A DNA stretch of 64,000 nt, taken from positions 143,093 through 207,092 of the forward strand of contig JAGAPR010000003.1 in assembly GCA_017623155.1 (NCBI GenBank), given 5' to 3'. A model generated the notes under the pieces. The model saw only the letters and a list, made by a program, of their open reading frames with translations. It searched no databases and had not been told where the DNA came from. Origin of the DNA: Prevotella sp. GTDB lineage: Bacteria; Bacteroidota; Bacteroidia; Bacteroidales; Bacteroidaceae. The position numbers and the translations under genes were made by a program. Shown here in pieces: positions 1 to 7,763 of the stretch (position 1 is the stretch's first letter; each line of letters starts with the position of its first letter).

Positions 1-982
1 CATGGCGGGATATGCCTATAAACTGTATGTGGGTGACGGAAAATGCGTGAATTTCGCCGATGCCAATATCAACACGATGGCTCTCCAACTAAATGTAGCA
101 TACCCGTTCGGGCTCTATACCGGCGACCGCACAATGACAGCTTTCGCCGCGCACATTGCCCACGATAAAGATTTCGCGCGCCATGCCGCCGACATTTACG
201 ACCGGAGCGGCAACTGGCCTGCGCTCGCACGTGAGCTTTTCATGCTCCGCAATGTCACAAGACTAATGGCCGAAACGCCCGGCGAGCCGCTGCTTGCAGA
301 TGTATGGCTGCCGAACTTGCAGATAATGACCGCCCGGCGGGCCGCCACTTACGTGGCGATGAAAGGCGGAACAAACGGCGAGAGCCACAATCACAACGAT
401 GTGGGCAGCTTCATAGTCTACGGCGGCGGCAAGCCCGTAATCGTTGATCCCGGCGTGGGCAGCTACACGGCAAAGACTTTCGGCCGCGACCGCTACTCCA
501 TCTGGACGATGCAATCGCAATATCACAACCTGCCGATAATAAACGGAACGGGGCAGCGCGACGGCGCGAAATATGCCGCATCGGGCGTGAAACACGCGCA
601 TGGACGAATGACTCTCGACATCGCCGGAGCATATCCGCCGGAAGCGGGAGTGCGACGGTGGACGCGCGACGTGCGGGTGGAGCGTTCGGGGCGAGTGAAC
701 ATCACCGAAGACTACGAGCTTGCAGAGTGCCGCGTACCGCCGTGTGTGGTGCTCATGACGGCCTTGCGACCCGACATTTCGGTGCCCGGCAGGATATCGC
801 TCGGAGCGCATGCCGTGAGCTACGACCCGTCGCAGCTCACAGTCGAGACGCAATCCGTGTCGCCGTTGCTCGACGACAAGCTGCGCGAAGTGTGGAAAGA
901 CAATCTCCACAGGATTGTGTTCACCGTGAAACGGGCATCGTCAAAGGGAACAATAAAGTACTCTGTATCAATAAACAAATGA
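1..982 (+). CDS. Heparinase II/III-like protein, C-terminal part (cut by window edge)
   Basis: The frame is open to the left edge, so the Met at base 2 is probably internal and at least half of the usual 600-residue protein is missing. The visible 326 residues carry the heparinase II/III signature HNHNDVGSFIVY (about residues 127-138), then a beta-sandwich-like C-terminal half. Family members are periplasmic or secreted polysaccharide lyases that cleave uronic-acid-containing glycans by beta-elimination. The stop TGA is followed 4 bp later by the ATG of the M16 peptidase gene, so the two are probably co-transcribed. The exact glycan cannot be told from this part. Family assignment is firm; lyase activity is inferred. 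Confidence 0.85.
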   Translation, partial: MAGYAYKLYVGDGKCVNFADANINTMALQLNVAYPFGLYTGDRTMTAFAAHIAHDKDFARHAADIYDRSGNWPALARELFMLRNVTRLMAETPGEPLLADVWLPNLQIMTARRAATYVAMKGGTNGESHNHNDVGSFIVYGGGKPVIVDPGVGSYTAKTFGRDRYSIWTMQSQYHNLPIINGTGQRDGAKYAASGVKHAHGRMTLDIAGAYPPEAGVRRWTRDVRVERSGRVNITEDYELAECRVPPCVVLMTALRPDISVPGRISLGAHAVSYDPSQLTVETQSVSPLLDDKLREVWKDNLHRIVFTVKRASSKGTIKYSVSINK

Positions 983-986
983 CATC

Positions 987-2216
987 ATGACATACAACAC
1001 AGCAATTCTTCCATGCGGCCTGCGGGTAATTCACCGGCAGACCGACTCGCCGGTGCTGTACTGCGGATATGCGGTGAACGCCGGCACGCGCGACGAACGG
1101 CCGGAAGAACCGGGCATGGCGCACTTCTGCGAGCACCTCACATTCAAGGGAACTGAACGCCGCGGAGCGATAAAAATCATCAACGCCCTTGAATGTGTGG
1201 GCGGCGAACTGAACGCCTTTACCACAAAGGAACACACGGTATACTATTCGGCGGTGCTGAAAGACCACTTCGCCAAGGCCGTCGACCTGCTCACCGACAT
1301 AGTGTTTCACAGCACATACCCGCAAACAGAAATCGACAAGGAGGTGGAGGTGATATGCGACGAGATTGAGAGCTACAACGACTCGCCCGCCGAACTGATA
1401 TACGACGAGTTTGAGAGTCTGCTCTTCGACAATCATCCGCTGGGACGCAACATTCTCGGCGAGGCGGCACGACTGCGCGAATACACCACGGCCGACGCGC
1501 GACGCTTCGCATCAGAGCACTACCGGCCGGCAAACGCGGTGTTTTTCGCCTACGGAAATGTCGACTTCAAGCGGCTCACGTCACTGCTGCGACGGGCCAC
1601 AAAAGATATGCCCGATGGCGAGCCGCTAATCCGCAAGCCCGCCGATAGCGGACTGCCGCCATACACTCCCGCCAACGTGACGCTCAACAAAGCCACGCAT
1701 CAGGCACACGTGATGATCGGCAACCGGGCATACGGCATGCACGACCCGCGCCGAATGGCTCTCTATCTGCTCAACAACATACTCGGCGGACCGGGCATGA
1801 ACGCGCGACTGAACATGTTGCTCCGCGAACGTCACGGCCTTGTGTACACCGTGGAGAGCACCATGGCGAGCTATCGCGACACGGGAGTGTGGAGCGTATA
1901 CTTCGGGTGCGACCCCGGCGACGTGCGGCGGTGCCGGCGGCTCGTGCTCCACGAACTGAAACGAATAGCGGCACAGCCGCTCAGCAACTATCAGCTCGAA
2001 GCCGCCAAGCGACAAATAAAGGGACAGATAGCCATCGCCTGCGACAACCGCGAGGGATTTGCACTCGACATAGGACGCACATATCTCAACTTCGGCACGG
2101 AGAAAGATGTCGACAAACTGTTTGCCCGCATCGACGCCATCACGCCAAACGACATAACAGCCGTGGGCACCGAAGTGTTCGCGCCCGACAAACTGACAAC
2201 GCTGGTTATTAAATAA
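987..2216 (+). CDS. M16 family zinc metallopeptidase
   Basis: A 409-residue M16B (mitochondrial processing peptidase-like) peptidase. The inverted zinc motif HxxEH is seen as HFCEH near residues 47-51 (context MAHFCEHLTFKG), with the distal zinc-ligand Glu in the following helix (VEVICDEIESYNDSPAEL). A second, non-catalytic M16 domain follows (GGPGMNARLNMLLRERHGLVY, the R/Y-containing substrate-binding segment). Length fits single-chain bacterial M16B enzymes. No signal peptide is seen, so a cytoplasmic location is likely. It lies 4 bp behind the heparinase-like gene. Substrate unknown. Confidence 0.93.
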   Translation: MTYNTAILPCGLRVIHRQTDSPVLYCGYAVNAGTRDERPEEPGMAHFCEHLTFKGTERRGAIKIINALECVGGELNAFTTKEHTVYYSAVLKDHFAKAVDLLTDIVFHSTYPQTEIDKEVEVICDEIESYNDSPAELIYDEFESLLFDNHPLGRNILGEAARLREYTTADARRFASEHYRPANAVFFAYGNVDFKRLTSLLRRATKDMPDGEPLIRKPADSGLPPYTPANVTLNKATHQAHVMIGNRAYGMHDPRRMALYLLNNILGGPGMNARLNMLLRERHGLVYTVESTMASYRDTGVWSVYFGCDPGDVRRCRRLVLHELKRIAAQPLSNYQLEAAKRQIKGQIAIACDNREGFALDIGRTYLNFGTEKDVDKLFARIDAITPNDITAVGTEVFAPDKLTTLVIK

Positions 2217-2250
2217 GGAGCCCCTCCCAACCTCACCCAAGGGGAGGAGA
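2215..2250 (+). repeat. GGAG-type short palindromic repeat, copy 1
   Basis: About 34 bp of the form AGGAGCCCCTCCC / AAGGGGAGGAGA, which can fold back on itself. It begins at the stop codon of the M16 gene. Related copies occur at 3131, 17937, 22122, 48993 and 55276. A degenerate copy follows at about 2318-2378. Confidence 0.75.
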
Positions 2251-2257
2251 ATGGAAA

Positions 2258-2311
2258 AGTGCAGAGTTATAATTACTTTCATGTCGTGAAAGCATATCAT
2301 AACTCTGCACT
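2258..2311. repeat. Hairpin AGTGCAGAGTTAT / ATAACTCTGCACT
   Basis: Perfect 13-bp inverted repeat (2258-2270 and 2299-2311) with an inner CTTTC/GAAAG pair. It lies between the convergent M16 and DUF3332 genes and could terminate both. It belongs to the word-array hairpins described in the findings; the same AGAGTTAT word recurs at 20.6 kb. Confidence 0.7.
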
Positions 2312-2380
2312 CCGTTTCTCCCCTTTGAGGAAATTAAGAGGGTCTCCTCCCTTTCGGGGAGAGCAAGAGGAGCATCCCCC

Positions 2381-2926
2381 CTATCGCGCGGCGAAGAACA
2401 TACCGTCGTTCACGGCCATGCGCAAGTCGTATACTCCGGCCTCATCCGGAGTGACATCAATATGGCGGCCGTCGGGCAGACAGGCTCTTATCGTGCCGTC
2501 GTCATTAAAACGGAAAATCTCTGTCTCACTGCCGTTGACCTCCAACATCCATGAGTCGGTGCTGCTGTCGTGGGTGAAAAGCACTTTCTCGCCGGTGGGC
2601 TTGGTTATCTCATACCCGTCTTTCAGCGTCTTCACGGCATACTGTCGGCCGTCCTGTCCCCACACATTCTCCACATGTCCCACTTTTGCGAGAGGCGACT
2701 TGCCGCTCCAGAACTCGATACTGTTGAGCACAAGCAGGTCGGCCACACCGAAAAGGGCATATACCGGCGACGCCACGATGAACACCAGCTCGTTTACAAA
2801 CTTGTTGCTCAAATTCTTGTTCCAATTCAGCGTCTTGTTGAACAACGGGAACGATCCGATACACGAACTCGTCAGCACGGCACCCGCCATGAGACACGCA
2901 AACACGCTAATGGTAATCTTTCTCAT
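2381..2926 (-). CDS. DUF3332 family lipoprotein
   Basis: 181 residues. The N-terminus MRKITISVFACLMAGAVLTSSCIGSF (given here in parts: MRKITISVFACLMAG, then AVLTSSCIGSF) is a signal peptide ending in a lipobox with the acylated Cys near residue 22. The segment FNKTLNWNKNLSNKFVNELV, followed by a hydrophobic stretch (FIVASPVYALFGVADLLVLN) and SIEFWSGK, is characteristic of DUF3332 proteins of Bacteroidota. A second half, rich in beta-strands, contains TGEKVLFTHDS. Function is unknown; membrane attachment is inferred. A TATATTTG -7 element (3002-3009, minus strand) lies 76 bp upstream. Confidence 0.88.
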   Translation of the reverse strand: MRKITISVFACLMAGAVLTSSCIGSFPLFNKTLNWNKNLSNKFVNELVFIVASPVYALFGVADLLVLNSIEFWSGKSPLAKVGHVENVWGQDGRQYAVKTLKDGYEITKPTGEKVLFTHDSSTDSWMLEVNGSETEIFRFNDDGTIRACLPDGRHIDVTPDEAGVYDLRMAVNDGMFFAAR

Positions 2927-3001
2927 AATCTTTTTCCTTTTACATTGTTATTACTCGATGGCAAAACGCCGCGCAAATGTCATCGCGAACTGCCAACGGT
3001 G

Positions 3002-3009
3002 CAAATATA
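3002..3009 (-). promoter_or_regulatory. Promoter -7 element TATATTTG for the DUF3332 gene
   Basis: Matches the Bacteroidota TAnnTTTG consensus in the right orientation, 76 bp before the ATG. No clear TTTG -33 element is seen. Confidence 0.55.
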
Positions 3010-3130
3010 GCAATTGCGCCTTATAAAACAGTATATATGCCCGCAATTTTACTTTATTTTAGGAGTTTTTTATTTAGGAGTTTATTTAGGAGCTGATGGA
3101 GCACCGCGAGCGATAACTCCCTTAACTAAT

Positions 3131-3164
3131 TCTCCTCCCCTTGGGGAGGTCGGGCGGGGCTCCT
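3131..3164 (-). repeat. GGAG-type short palindromic repeat, copy 2
   Basis: TCTCCTCCCCTTGGGGAGG followed by TCGGGCGGGGCTCCT: a clear inverted-orientation copy of the GGAG repeat. It directly abuts the left end of the 450-bp dispersed element. Confidence 0.8.
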
Positions 3165-3167
3165 TTT

Positions 3168-3616
3168 TCTTAATTTATCTTAACGCCGTTAACATCTCTG
3201 ATATTATATTTACAAAACAAGGCCTCATAATTGCGTTCTTTTCAAAAAATAATTTCCTCGGCGAAAAAAACGCATTTTCAGAGCATTTCGCGTAAAACGT
3301 TATCTGTCAGCCTCTTACTTACAAAATCTACCTCCCCTACTCCCCCTACAACTCCTCTCGTTTTCCAATTAGGCCGTAATTGCATTCCAATTAGGCCGTA
3401 ATTGGAACGCAATAAGGCCGTAAATGCAATGCAATTACGGCCTTTTTGCAGAGCAAAAACACCCGAAAATCACGCTCAACCCCGAATAATTGCATCCCAA
3501 CCCTCAAATAATGACACGAAAATGTCAATTTAAATTCTCGGCTTTTTCTAAACGGTGACTTCAAGTCGCACTTTTTACGTTTAACAATTGCCTCCCGATT
3601 TTTACAATATTTAAAG
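3168..3616 (+). repeat. 450-bp dispersed non-coding element, copy A
   Basis: Begins near TTAACATCTCTGATATTA and ends near GATTTTTACAATATTTAAA. It holds, in order: an AT-rich arm with AAGGCCTCATAATTGCG; CTCGGCGAAAAAAACGCA; a C/T-rich stretch; the palindromic AATTAGGCCGTAATTG core (3364-3449); and a right arm with GTGACTTCAAGTCGCAC. No conserved reading frame is seen. Copies B (20.7 kb) and C (48.0 kb) are inverted relative to this one; copy D (63.7 kb) has the same orientation. Confidence 0.93.
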
Positions 3617-3734
3617 ATTAAACAGCTCTCTAACTTCCTGTCACCGACACAGGCTTTTCATTCCTATCGGCTCAAATACCCTCTAAAAATGGCATTTATC
3701 GGCTCAATATGAGCCTATTTTCCGCGGATTTTAG

Positions 3735-3742
3735 TAACTTTG
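3735..3742 (+). promoter_or_regulatory. Promoter -7 element TAACTTTG
   Basis: Bacteroidota TAnnTTTG match 20 bp before the ATG of the HTH relic and about 190 bp before the DUF2264 gene. It may now drive the latter. Confidence 0.5.
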
Positions 3743-3762
3743 AGCCGATAAAGCATATCTGT

Positions 3763-3885
3763 ATGACTAAAGAAATCGAAATACAGCAGTTTCTGCATTA
3801 TAATCCGGAGGCTTAAAGAACCGATATTGCCTCTGCGTTATCGGCCATTTTAAAGTCAGGCAACTCTGAAACGCAGGAACAATAA
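3763..3885 (+). pseudogene. Remnant of a small HTH-type gene with in-frame stop
   Basis: ATG at 3763 reads MTKEIEIQQFLHYNPEA, stop, and the same frame continues RTDIASALSAILKSGNSETQ to a second stop at 3885. The two parts look like one N-terminal helix-turn-helix segment of the kind found at the start of Bacteroidota Fic/ATPase or regulator proteins, broken by a stop and truncated. A TAACTTTG promoter precedes it. The family assignment is a guess from the pattern; a functional 17-residue peptide is not excluded. Confidence 0.35.
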
Positions 3886-3934
3886 ACAAACCGAAAAAAC
3901 ATTATATTTACTATCACAAAAAACCTATACGCCC

Positions 3935-5194
3935 ATGATAAAAAAACTGATGTCGATAATCGTTCTGCTCGCTCTCGCGGCACAGCCCTGCGCCGCCAAA
4001 AAGCATAAACCGCAGACAGACCGCGAATACTGGTGCTCATTAGCCTACAAGACGGCACGGCCGGTGCTCGAGAAGATGGCCGGCGGACGCTTGCAGGCGG
4101 AAATGCAGGTAGAGGTAAGTCCCACATGGGACGGCCGCGACAGGCGTGTGACATACATGGAATGCTTCGGCCGCCTGATGGCCGGCATCGCCCCATGGCT
4201 CGCCCTGCCCGACGACGACACGGCCGAGGGCGCACAACGGCGGCAGTTGCGCCGGTGGGCACTGGCAAGTTACAGGAATGCCGTCGACCCGAAATCACCC
4301 GACTATCTGCTGTGGCGCAAGGAGGGGCAGACTCTCGTGGACGCCGCCTATGTGGCAGAAAGTTTCGTGCGCGGTTACGACGCGCTGTGGATGCCGCTCG
4401 ACAGCATCACCAAAGCCCGATATATAGAGGAGTTCACCCGCCTCAGACGGGTAGACCCGCCATACACAAACTGGTTTCTCTTCTCGTCGATGATAGAGAG
4501 TTTTCTCGCCAAGGTGAAAGCGCCGTTCGACATGTTCCGCGTGAACACGGCCATCCGCAAGGTAGAAGAGTGGTATGTGGGCGACGGATGGTACTCCGAC
4601 GGGCCCGACTTCGCTTTCGACTACTATTCGAGCTACGTGTTTCACCCGATGTACCTCGAAACGCTCGGCAACATGATCGACTCGAAACGGGGCTCGCGCA
4701 TCGACTATCCGAAATATTATGAGCGTGAATTGCGCCGCGCACAGCGCTTCGGCATCATCCTCGAACGGTTTGTTTCGCCCGAAGGCACGTTCCCCGTATT
4801 CGGCCGTTCGATGACCTACCGCACGGCAGCCTTGCAGCCGCTCGCCCTGCTCGCACGCATGGAACGGCTGCCGAAAGAGCTGACACCGGCACAGACACGG
4901 TGCGCACTTACGGCCGTGCTCCACCGGATGTATGACAATCACGACAACTTCAACGCAGGAGGGTATCTCACGCTGGGCTTCTGCGGCAGCCAGCCCGGCA
5001 TCTCCGACCGATACACAAACAACGGAAGCCTGTACATGGCAGCTCTGGTATTCCTGCCGCTCGGCCTACCCGCCGACAACATTTTCTGGACTTCGCCCGC
5101 CGAGCCGTGGACCCAGAAAAAGGCATGGGGCGGCGACCCGTTCGACAGAGACCACTCATGGAAAGACGAGATACGCACGAAAGACAAGTACTGA
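3935..5194 (+). CDS. DUF2264 domain-containing secreted protein
   Basis: 419 residues. A signal peptide (MIKKLMSIIVLLALAAQPCAA) is followed by an alpha-helical fold resembling an (alpha/alpha) toroid. Features typical of DUF2264 are YMECFGRLMAGIAPWLALP near residues 70-90, TNWFLFSSMIESFL, VGDGWYSDGPDFAFDYYSS, and the C-terminal LYMAALVFLPLGLPA. Related proteins sit in polysaccharide utilisation loci and resemble glycoside hydrolase/lyase toroids, but no reaction is established here. The start gives a clean signal peptide. It is isolated: the RNA promoter of the next cassette starts about 46 bp after its stop. Confidence 0.88.
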   Translation: MIKKLMSIIVLLALAAQPCAAKKHKPQTDREYWCSLAYKTARPVLEKMAGGRLQAEMQVEVSPTWDGRDRRVTYMECFGRLMAGIAPWLALPDDDTAEGAQRRQLRRWALASYRNAVDPKSPDYLLWRKEGQTLVDAAYVAESFVRGYDALWMPLDSITKARYIEEFTRLRRVDPPYTNWFLFSSMIESFLAKVKAPFDMFRVNTAIRKVEEWYVGDGWYSDGPDFAFDYYSSYVFHPMYLETLGNMIDSKRGSRIDYPKYYERELRRAQRFGIILERFVSPEGTFPVFGRSMTYRTAALQPLALLARMERLPKELTPAQTRCALTAVLHRMYDNHDNFNAGGYLTLGFCGSQPGISDRYTNNGSLYMAALVFLPLGLPADNIFWTSPAEPWTQKKAWGGDPFDRDHSWKDEIRTKDKY

Positions 5195-5239
5195 CAAATC
5201 ATTTAAGACGCATCGGCATGTCGTTTTTCGCCGAATATT

Positions 5240-5270
5240 TTTGATACATCGGTTTAATGTAGTATCTTTG
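5240..5270 (+). promoter_or_regulatory. Promoter of structured RNA 1 (TTTG-N19-TATCTTTG)
   Basis: TTTG at 5240-5243 and TATCTTTG at 5263-5270, spaced exactly 19 nt, a textbook Bacteroidota promoter. The whole segment is nearly identical to 8695-8725 upstream of RNA 2, showing the promoter is part of the duplicated unit. Confidence 0.85.
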
Positions 5271-5275
5271 CCGTT

Positions 5276-5525
5276 GTAAAAAAGAGTGAAAACAAAGAAA
5301 ACAGCGGAAAAGCGTTTCCCCGCTCTTTACTTATTATAGAAGATATCAGGACTAAAGTCCTTGTTCTCTCAACTCGAATAACCGCCAAAATATTCATATA
5401 CGAGAACAAGTGATGACAGGTCTGTGTCCCTTTGGGGCGCGGACCGCTCATACTTGTTTGTATATGCGGTTTGCTTGGCGGTTAACCGGAGTTGAAGACG
5501 AGTATGTAGTGGGCCCGCCTTTTTT
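5276..5525 (+). ncRNA. Structured RNA 1 (paralogue of RNA 2), upstream of HTH gene
   Basis: Predicted transcript of about 250 nt from the TATCTTTG promoter to a T-run (5520-5525). Elements: stem AAAGAG/CTCTTT (5281-5286/5323-5328) enclosing a GCGG/CCGC hairpin; a small GGAC/GTCC hairpin (5349-5360); then one long irregular hairpin. Its stems are CAACTC/GAGTTG (5370-5375/5489-5494), AACCGCCAA/TTGGCGGTT (5380-5388/5475-5483), CATATAC/GTATATG (5395-5401/5460-5466), CAAGTG-(A)-TGA/TCATACTTG (5407-5416/5448-5456) and an apical 12-bp stem (5419-5430/5434-5445). RNA 2 keeps every stem with compensated changes. It was not matched to a known family; a 6S-like or regulatory leader role is possible. It ends about 90 nt before the HTH gene. 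Confidence 0.8.
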
Positions 5526-5615
5526 CGTTATACTTCACTTGAAAACCCAACATCTCCGCACACTTCTGCCGACGGCACGGCCGCAGGCAGATGGCGGAGC
5601 ATAACGAAAAAGAGC

Positions 5616-5852
5616 ATGATAAGCATCGGACAACGCATCAAAGAAGAACTCGACCGGCAGGAACGCAGCATCAGCTGGCTCGCACGAAATCTCAACCGCG
5701 ACCGCACCGTCGTGTACCGCATCATACGAGGCAACAGCATCGACACCGCACTGCTGGCAAGCATCTCGCGAATACTACGTCACGACTTCTTCACCGACCT
5801 CTCTGAAGACCTCGGAGGCCCCGACTGTGACATAAACGCTACAGATTTGTAG
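5616..5852 (+). CDS. Small HTH (XRE-like) DNA-binding protein, copy 1
   Basis: 78 residues: MISIGQRIKEELDRQERS, then a helix-turn-helix SWLARNLNRDRTVVYRIIRG, then NSIDTALLASISRILRHDFF. This arrangement (GQRIKEEL, WLARNLN, RTxVYRI, SIDTxLLxxISRIL-HDFF) is a common small Bacteroidota regulator form. It is about 75% identical to the copy at 9030. Start: ATG at 5616 gives the same N-terminus as the paralogue. It follows structured RNA 1 by about 90 nt and precedes an envelope-protein gene with its own promoter. It probably regulates its own cassette; this is inferred from position only. Confidence 0.85.
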   Translation: MISIGQRIKEELDRQERSISWLARNLNRDRTVVYRIIRGNSIDTALLASISRILRHDFFTDLSEDLGGPDCDINATDL

Positions 5853-5896
5853 CATTTACGACACACCTTTTACAGCCGCCTTGCATGAAAAAGGCA

Positions 5897-5904
5897 TATC
5901 TTTG
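5897..5904 (+). promoter_or_regulatory. Promoter -7 element TATCTTTG for the beta-propeller gene
   Basis: Lies 55 bp before the ATG in the segment GAAAAAGGCATATCTTTGCA, which is homologous to 9303-9322 in copy 2. No good TTTG -33 element is visible, suggesting an activated promoter. Confidence 0.6.
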
Positions 5905-5958
5905 CATCGAGAATTAAACACAAATGTATTTACAATTTACTAAAAACATTACACCCCG

Positions 5959-6930
5959 ATGAAAAAGATGTTAGCGGCTTTCGGTGCATTGCTCATGGCG
6001 GTACCGTCGACGGCACAGGTAGATTACTCCGTGGTGTCGGTAAACGAAGAGTCCGGAATGGAGTTTACACGCATAACCTCCGAGAACGACTATGTGTGCA
6101 TGCCGGAAGTGCACCGCTCGGGAAGCACGGTCAACTGGCTGTCGAACCGTATACTCGACATCTCCACCGACGGCACGCAGCTGGCCTATCTGTCGGCCCG
6201 CAACAACACGACAAACATATTTATAAAGGATATCGGGAAGCAGGGCAGCAGCGTGCAGCGCACCAACAGGCAGGCCGTGCTCGACTTCTCGTACTCTCCC
6301 GACGGCAAATACATCTGCTTCTCGGAGCAGAGCGGCCGCTATAACCAGATATTCCAGACCGGAGCACGCGCCGGATACGTCTGCCGGCAGATAACAGGCA
6401 ATAATAAAGACTATTCTCCCGTGTACTCGGCCGACATGAAAAACATATTCTTCGCACGGCAGGAAACCAACGGTGTGAGCGTGTGGAGCTACAACATATC
6501 AAACAATTTCCTCTCGAGCTACACCAAAGGCATGAACCCGTGCCCCGTGTCAGGGCAGACATCGATACTCTGCACGCGGATAAACGCGCAAGGCAACGGC
6601 GAGATATGGCGCGTGGACTACTCCACCGGAATGGAAGAGTGCATACTCTCCGACCCCAACCGCAGCTTCACGTCACCGACATTGTCGCCCGACGGACGGT
6701 GGATACTCGCCGTGGGAAGCAACGTTCTCTCTGCCGGCACATTCATGTATGCCAACACCGACATCTTCGTATGCCGCACCGACGGCACACAGCTCACCCA
6801 GCTCACATATCATGCGGCCGACGACCTCAGTCCCGTGTGGAGCCGCGACGGACGGTATATATACTTCATCTCGCAGCGCGGAAGCGCCGAGGCCGCCGCG
6901 AACGTGTGGCGCATGACATTCGCGTATTGA
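5959..6930 (+). CDS. TolB-like PD40 beta-propeller protein, secreted
   Basis: 323 residues with a signal peptide (MKKMLAAFGALLMAVPSTAQ). The body has successive PD40 (TolB-type WD40-like) blades: STDGTQLAYLSARNNTTNIF (about 70-90), LDFSYSPDGKYICFSEQSGR (about 108-128), YSADMKNIFFAR (about 155-166), LSPDGRWILAVGS (about 242-254) and WSRDGRYIYFISQRGS (about 297-312). It probably acts as a periplasmic or surface protein-interaction platform; no catalytic residues are seen. It lies between the HTH gene and the first outer-membrane protein, 45 bp upstream of the latter, so the two are probably one operon. The second cassette copy has no equivalent, only a 29-codon frame at this position. Confidence 0.88.
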   Translation: MKKMLAAFGALLMAVPSTAQVDYSVVSVNEESGMEFTRITSENDYVCMPEVHRSGSTVNWLSNRILDISTDGTQLAYLSARNNTTNIFIKDIGKQGSSVQRTNRQAVLDFSYSPDGKYICFSEQSGRYNQIFQTGARAGYVCRQITGNNKDYSPVYSADMKNIFFARQETNGVSVWSYNISNNFLSSYTKGMNPCPVSGQTSILCTRINAQGNGEIWRVDYSTGMEECILSDPNRSFTSPTLSPDGRWILAVGSNVLSAGTFMYANTDIFVCRTDGTQLTQLTYHAADDLSPVWSRDGRYIYFISQRGSAEAAANVWRMTFAY

Positions 6931-6975
6931 CACATATAAAGCTAAATACAGTATTAATTTAAACATTAGGAAAAC

Positions 6976-7719
6976 ATGAAAATGACTAAATTGTTTATCG
7001 CCGCAGCAATGTTGGCAGTGAGTGCTACGGCGTCAGCCCAGTTTACTAACACAGCGAAGACCGGCTCTTCATCGGCAGTGGACACCAACGGATGGGGAAC
7101 GTTCTACTTGCAATGGAACCCGAGTACCATAAAAATAGATGTCAATGGCATTGATGACCAGTCGTTTACCGGATTTTCGGTTGGTTACAACCATGCGTTC
7201 GGCATCGTAAAGAACACGCCTTTGTTCATTGAAACAGGTGTTGCGCTTCAGTATTCGTTCTATACGGTTAATTGGAAGGATGATTTAAAAACAACAGTAC
7301 CAAACTGCGATCCGGAGGATAAATATAATATGTTGTCGGCCAAAGTTCCGGTTAATTTAATATACAAATTCAACATTCCCAACAGCAATGTGGCCATCGC
7401 TCCATATTTTGGCGCAAATCTCCGTTTTAATATATCCGGAAAGAGCAAGACTGAGTTTAACGAAGATGCGGGATATGAGATAGACAAAGAGTATTGGGAA
7501 AATAAATATAACAAAATAGAGAAAGATTTATTTGATAAAAAAGACATGGAAAGCAAGGACGCGACATGGAAACGATTCCAGATTGGCTGGCAAATAGGCG
7601 TGAACGCTCACTTCGGAGAGAACTTCCTATTGGGTATCTCTTACGGTTCCGACTTCTCGGAATTGTATAAAAAGGCTAAGATCAACACTACGTCGATTAC
7701 TCTTGGATACAAATTTTGA
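6976..7719 (+). CDS. Outer-membrane beta-barrel protein, copy 1
   Basis: 247 residues. A signal peptide (MKMTKLFIAAAMLAVSATASAQ) precedes alternating amphipathic strands of a small beta-barrel such as TGFSVGYNHAFGI, ALQYSFYTVNW, KVPVNLIYKFNIPNSNVAIA, FQIGWQIGVNAHFGENFLLG and the C-terminal TTSITLGYKF, which ends in Phe as outer-membrane barrels do. It resembles the porin-family/OmpW-sized proteins of Bacteroidota. It is roughly 55-60% identical to the protein at 9489; differences concentrate in loops rich in Asp, Glu and Lys. Ligand or pore role unknown. Confidence 0.85.
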   Translation: MKMTKLFIAAAMLAVSATASAQFTNTAKTGSSSAVDTNGWGTFYLQWNPSTIKIDVNGIDDQSFTGFSVGYNHAFGIVKNTPLFIETGVALQYSFYTVNWKDDLKTTVPNCDPEDKYNMLSAKVPVNLIYKFNIPNSNVAIAPYFGANLRFNISGKSKTEFNEDAGYEIDKEYWENKYNKIEKDLFDKKDMESKDATWKRFQIGWQIGVNAHFGENFLLGISYGSDFSELYKKAKINTTSITLGYKF

Positions 7720-7763
7720 TTTGTTAAAGCAACCGAATGTTACACATTAAGTTTTAAATAATA

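Noticed and set aside
1-5194. Polysaccharide utilisation locus
   Set aside because: Heparinase-like, DUF2264 and GH127 genes are scattered and no SusC/SusD pair is in the window.
5276-5525. Retron-like msr/msd RNA
   Set aside because: Long hairpins and repeats recall retron RNAs, but no reverse transcriptase gene is anywhere near either copy.
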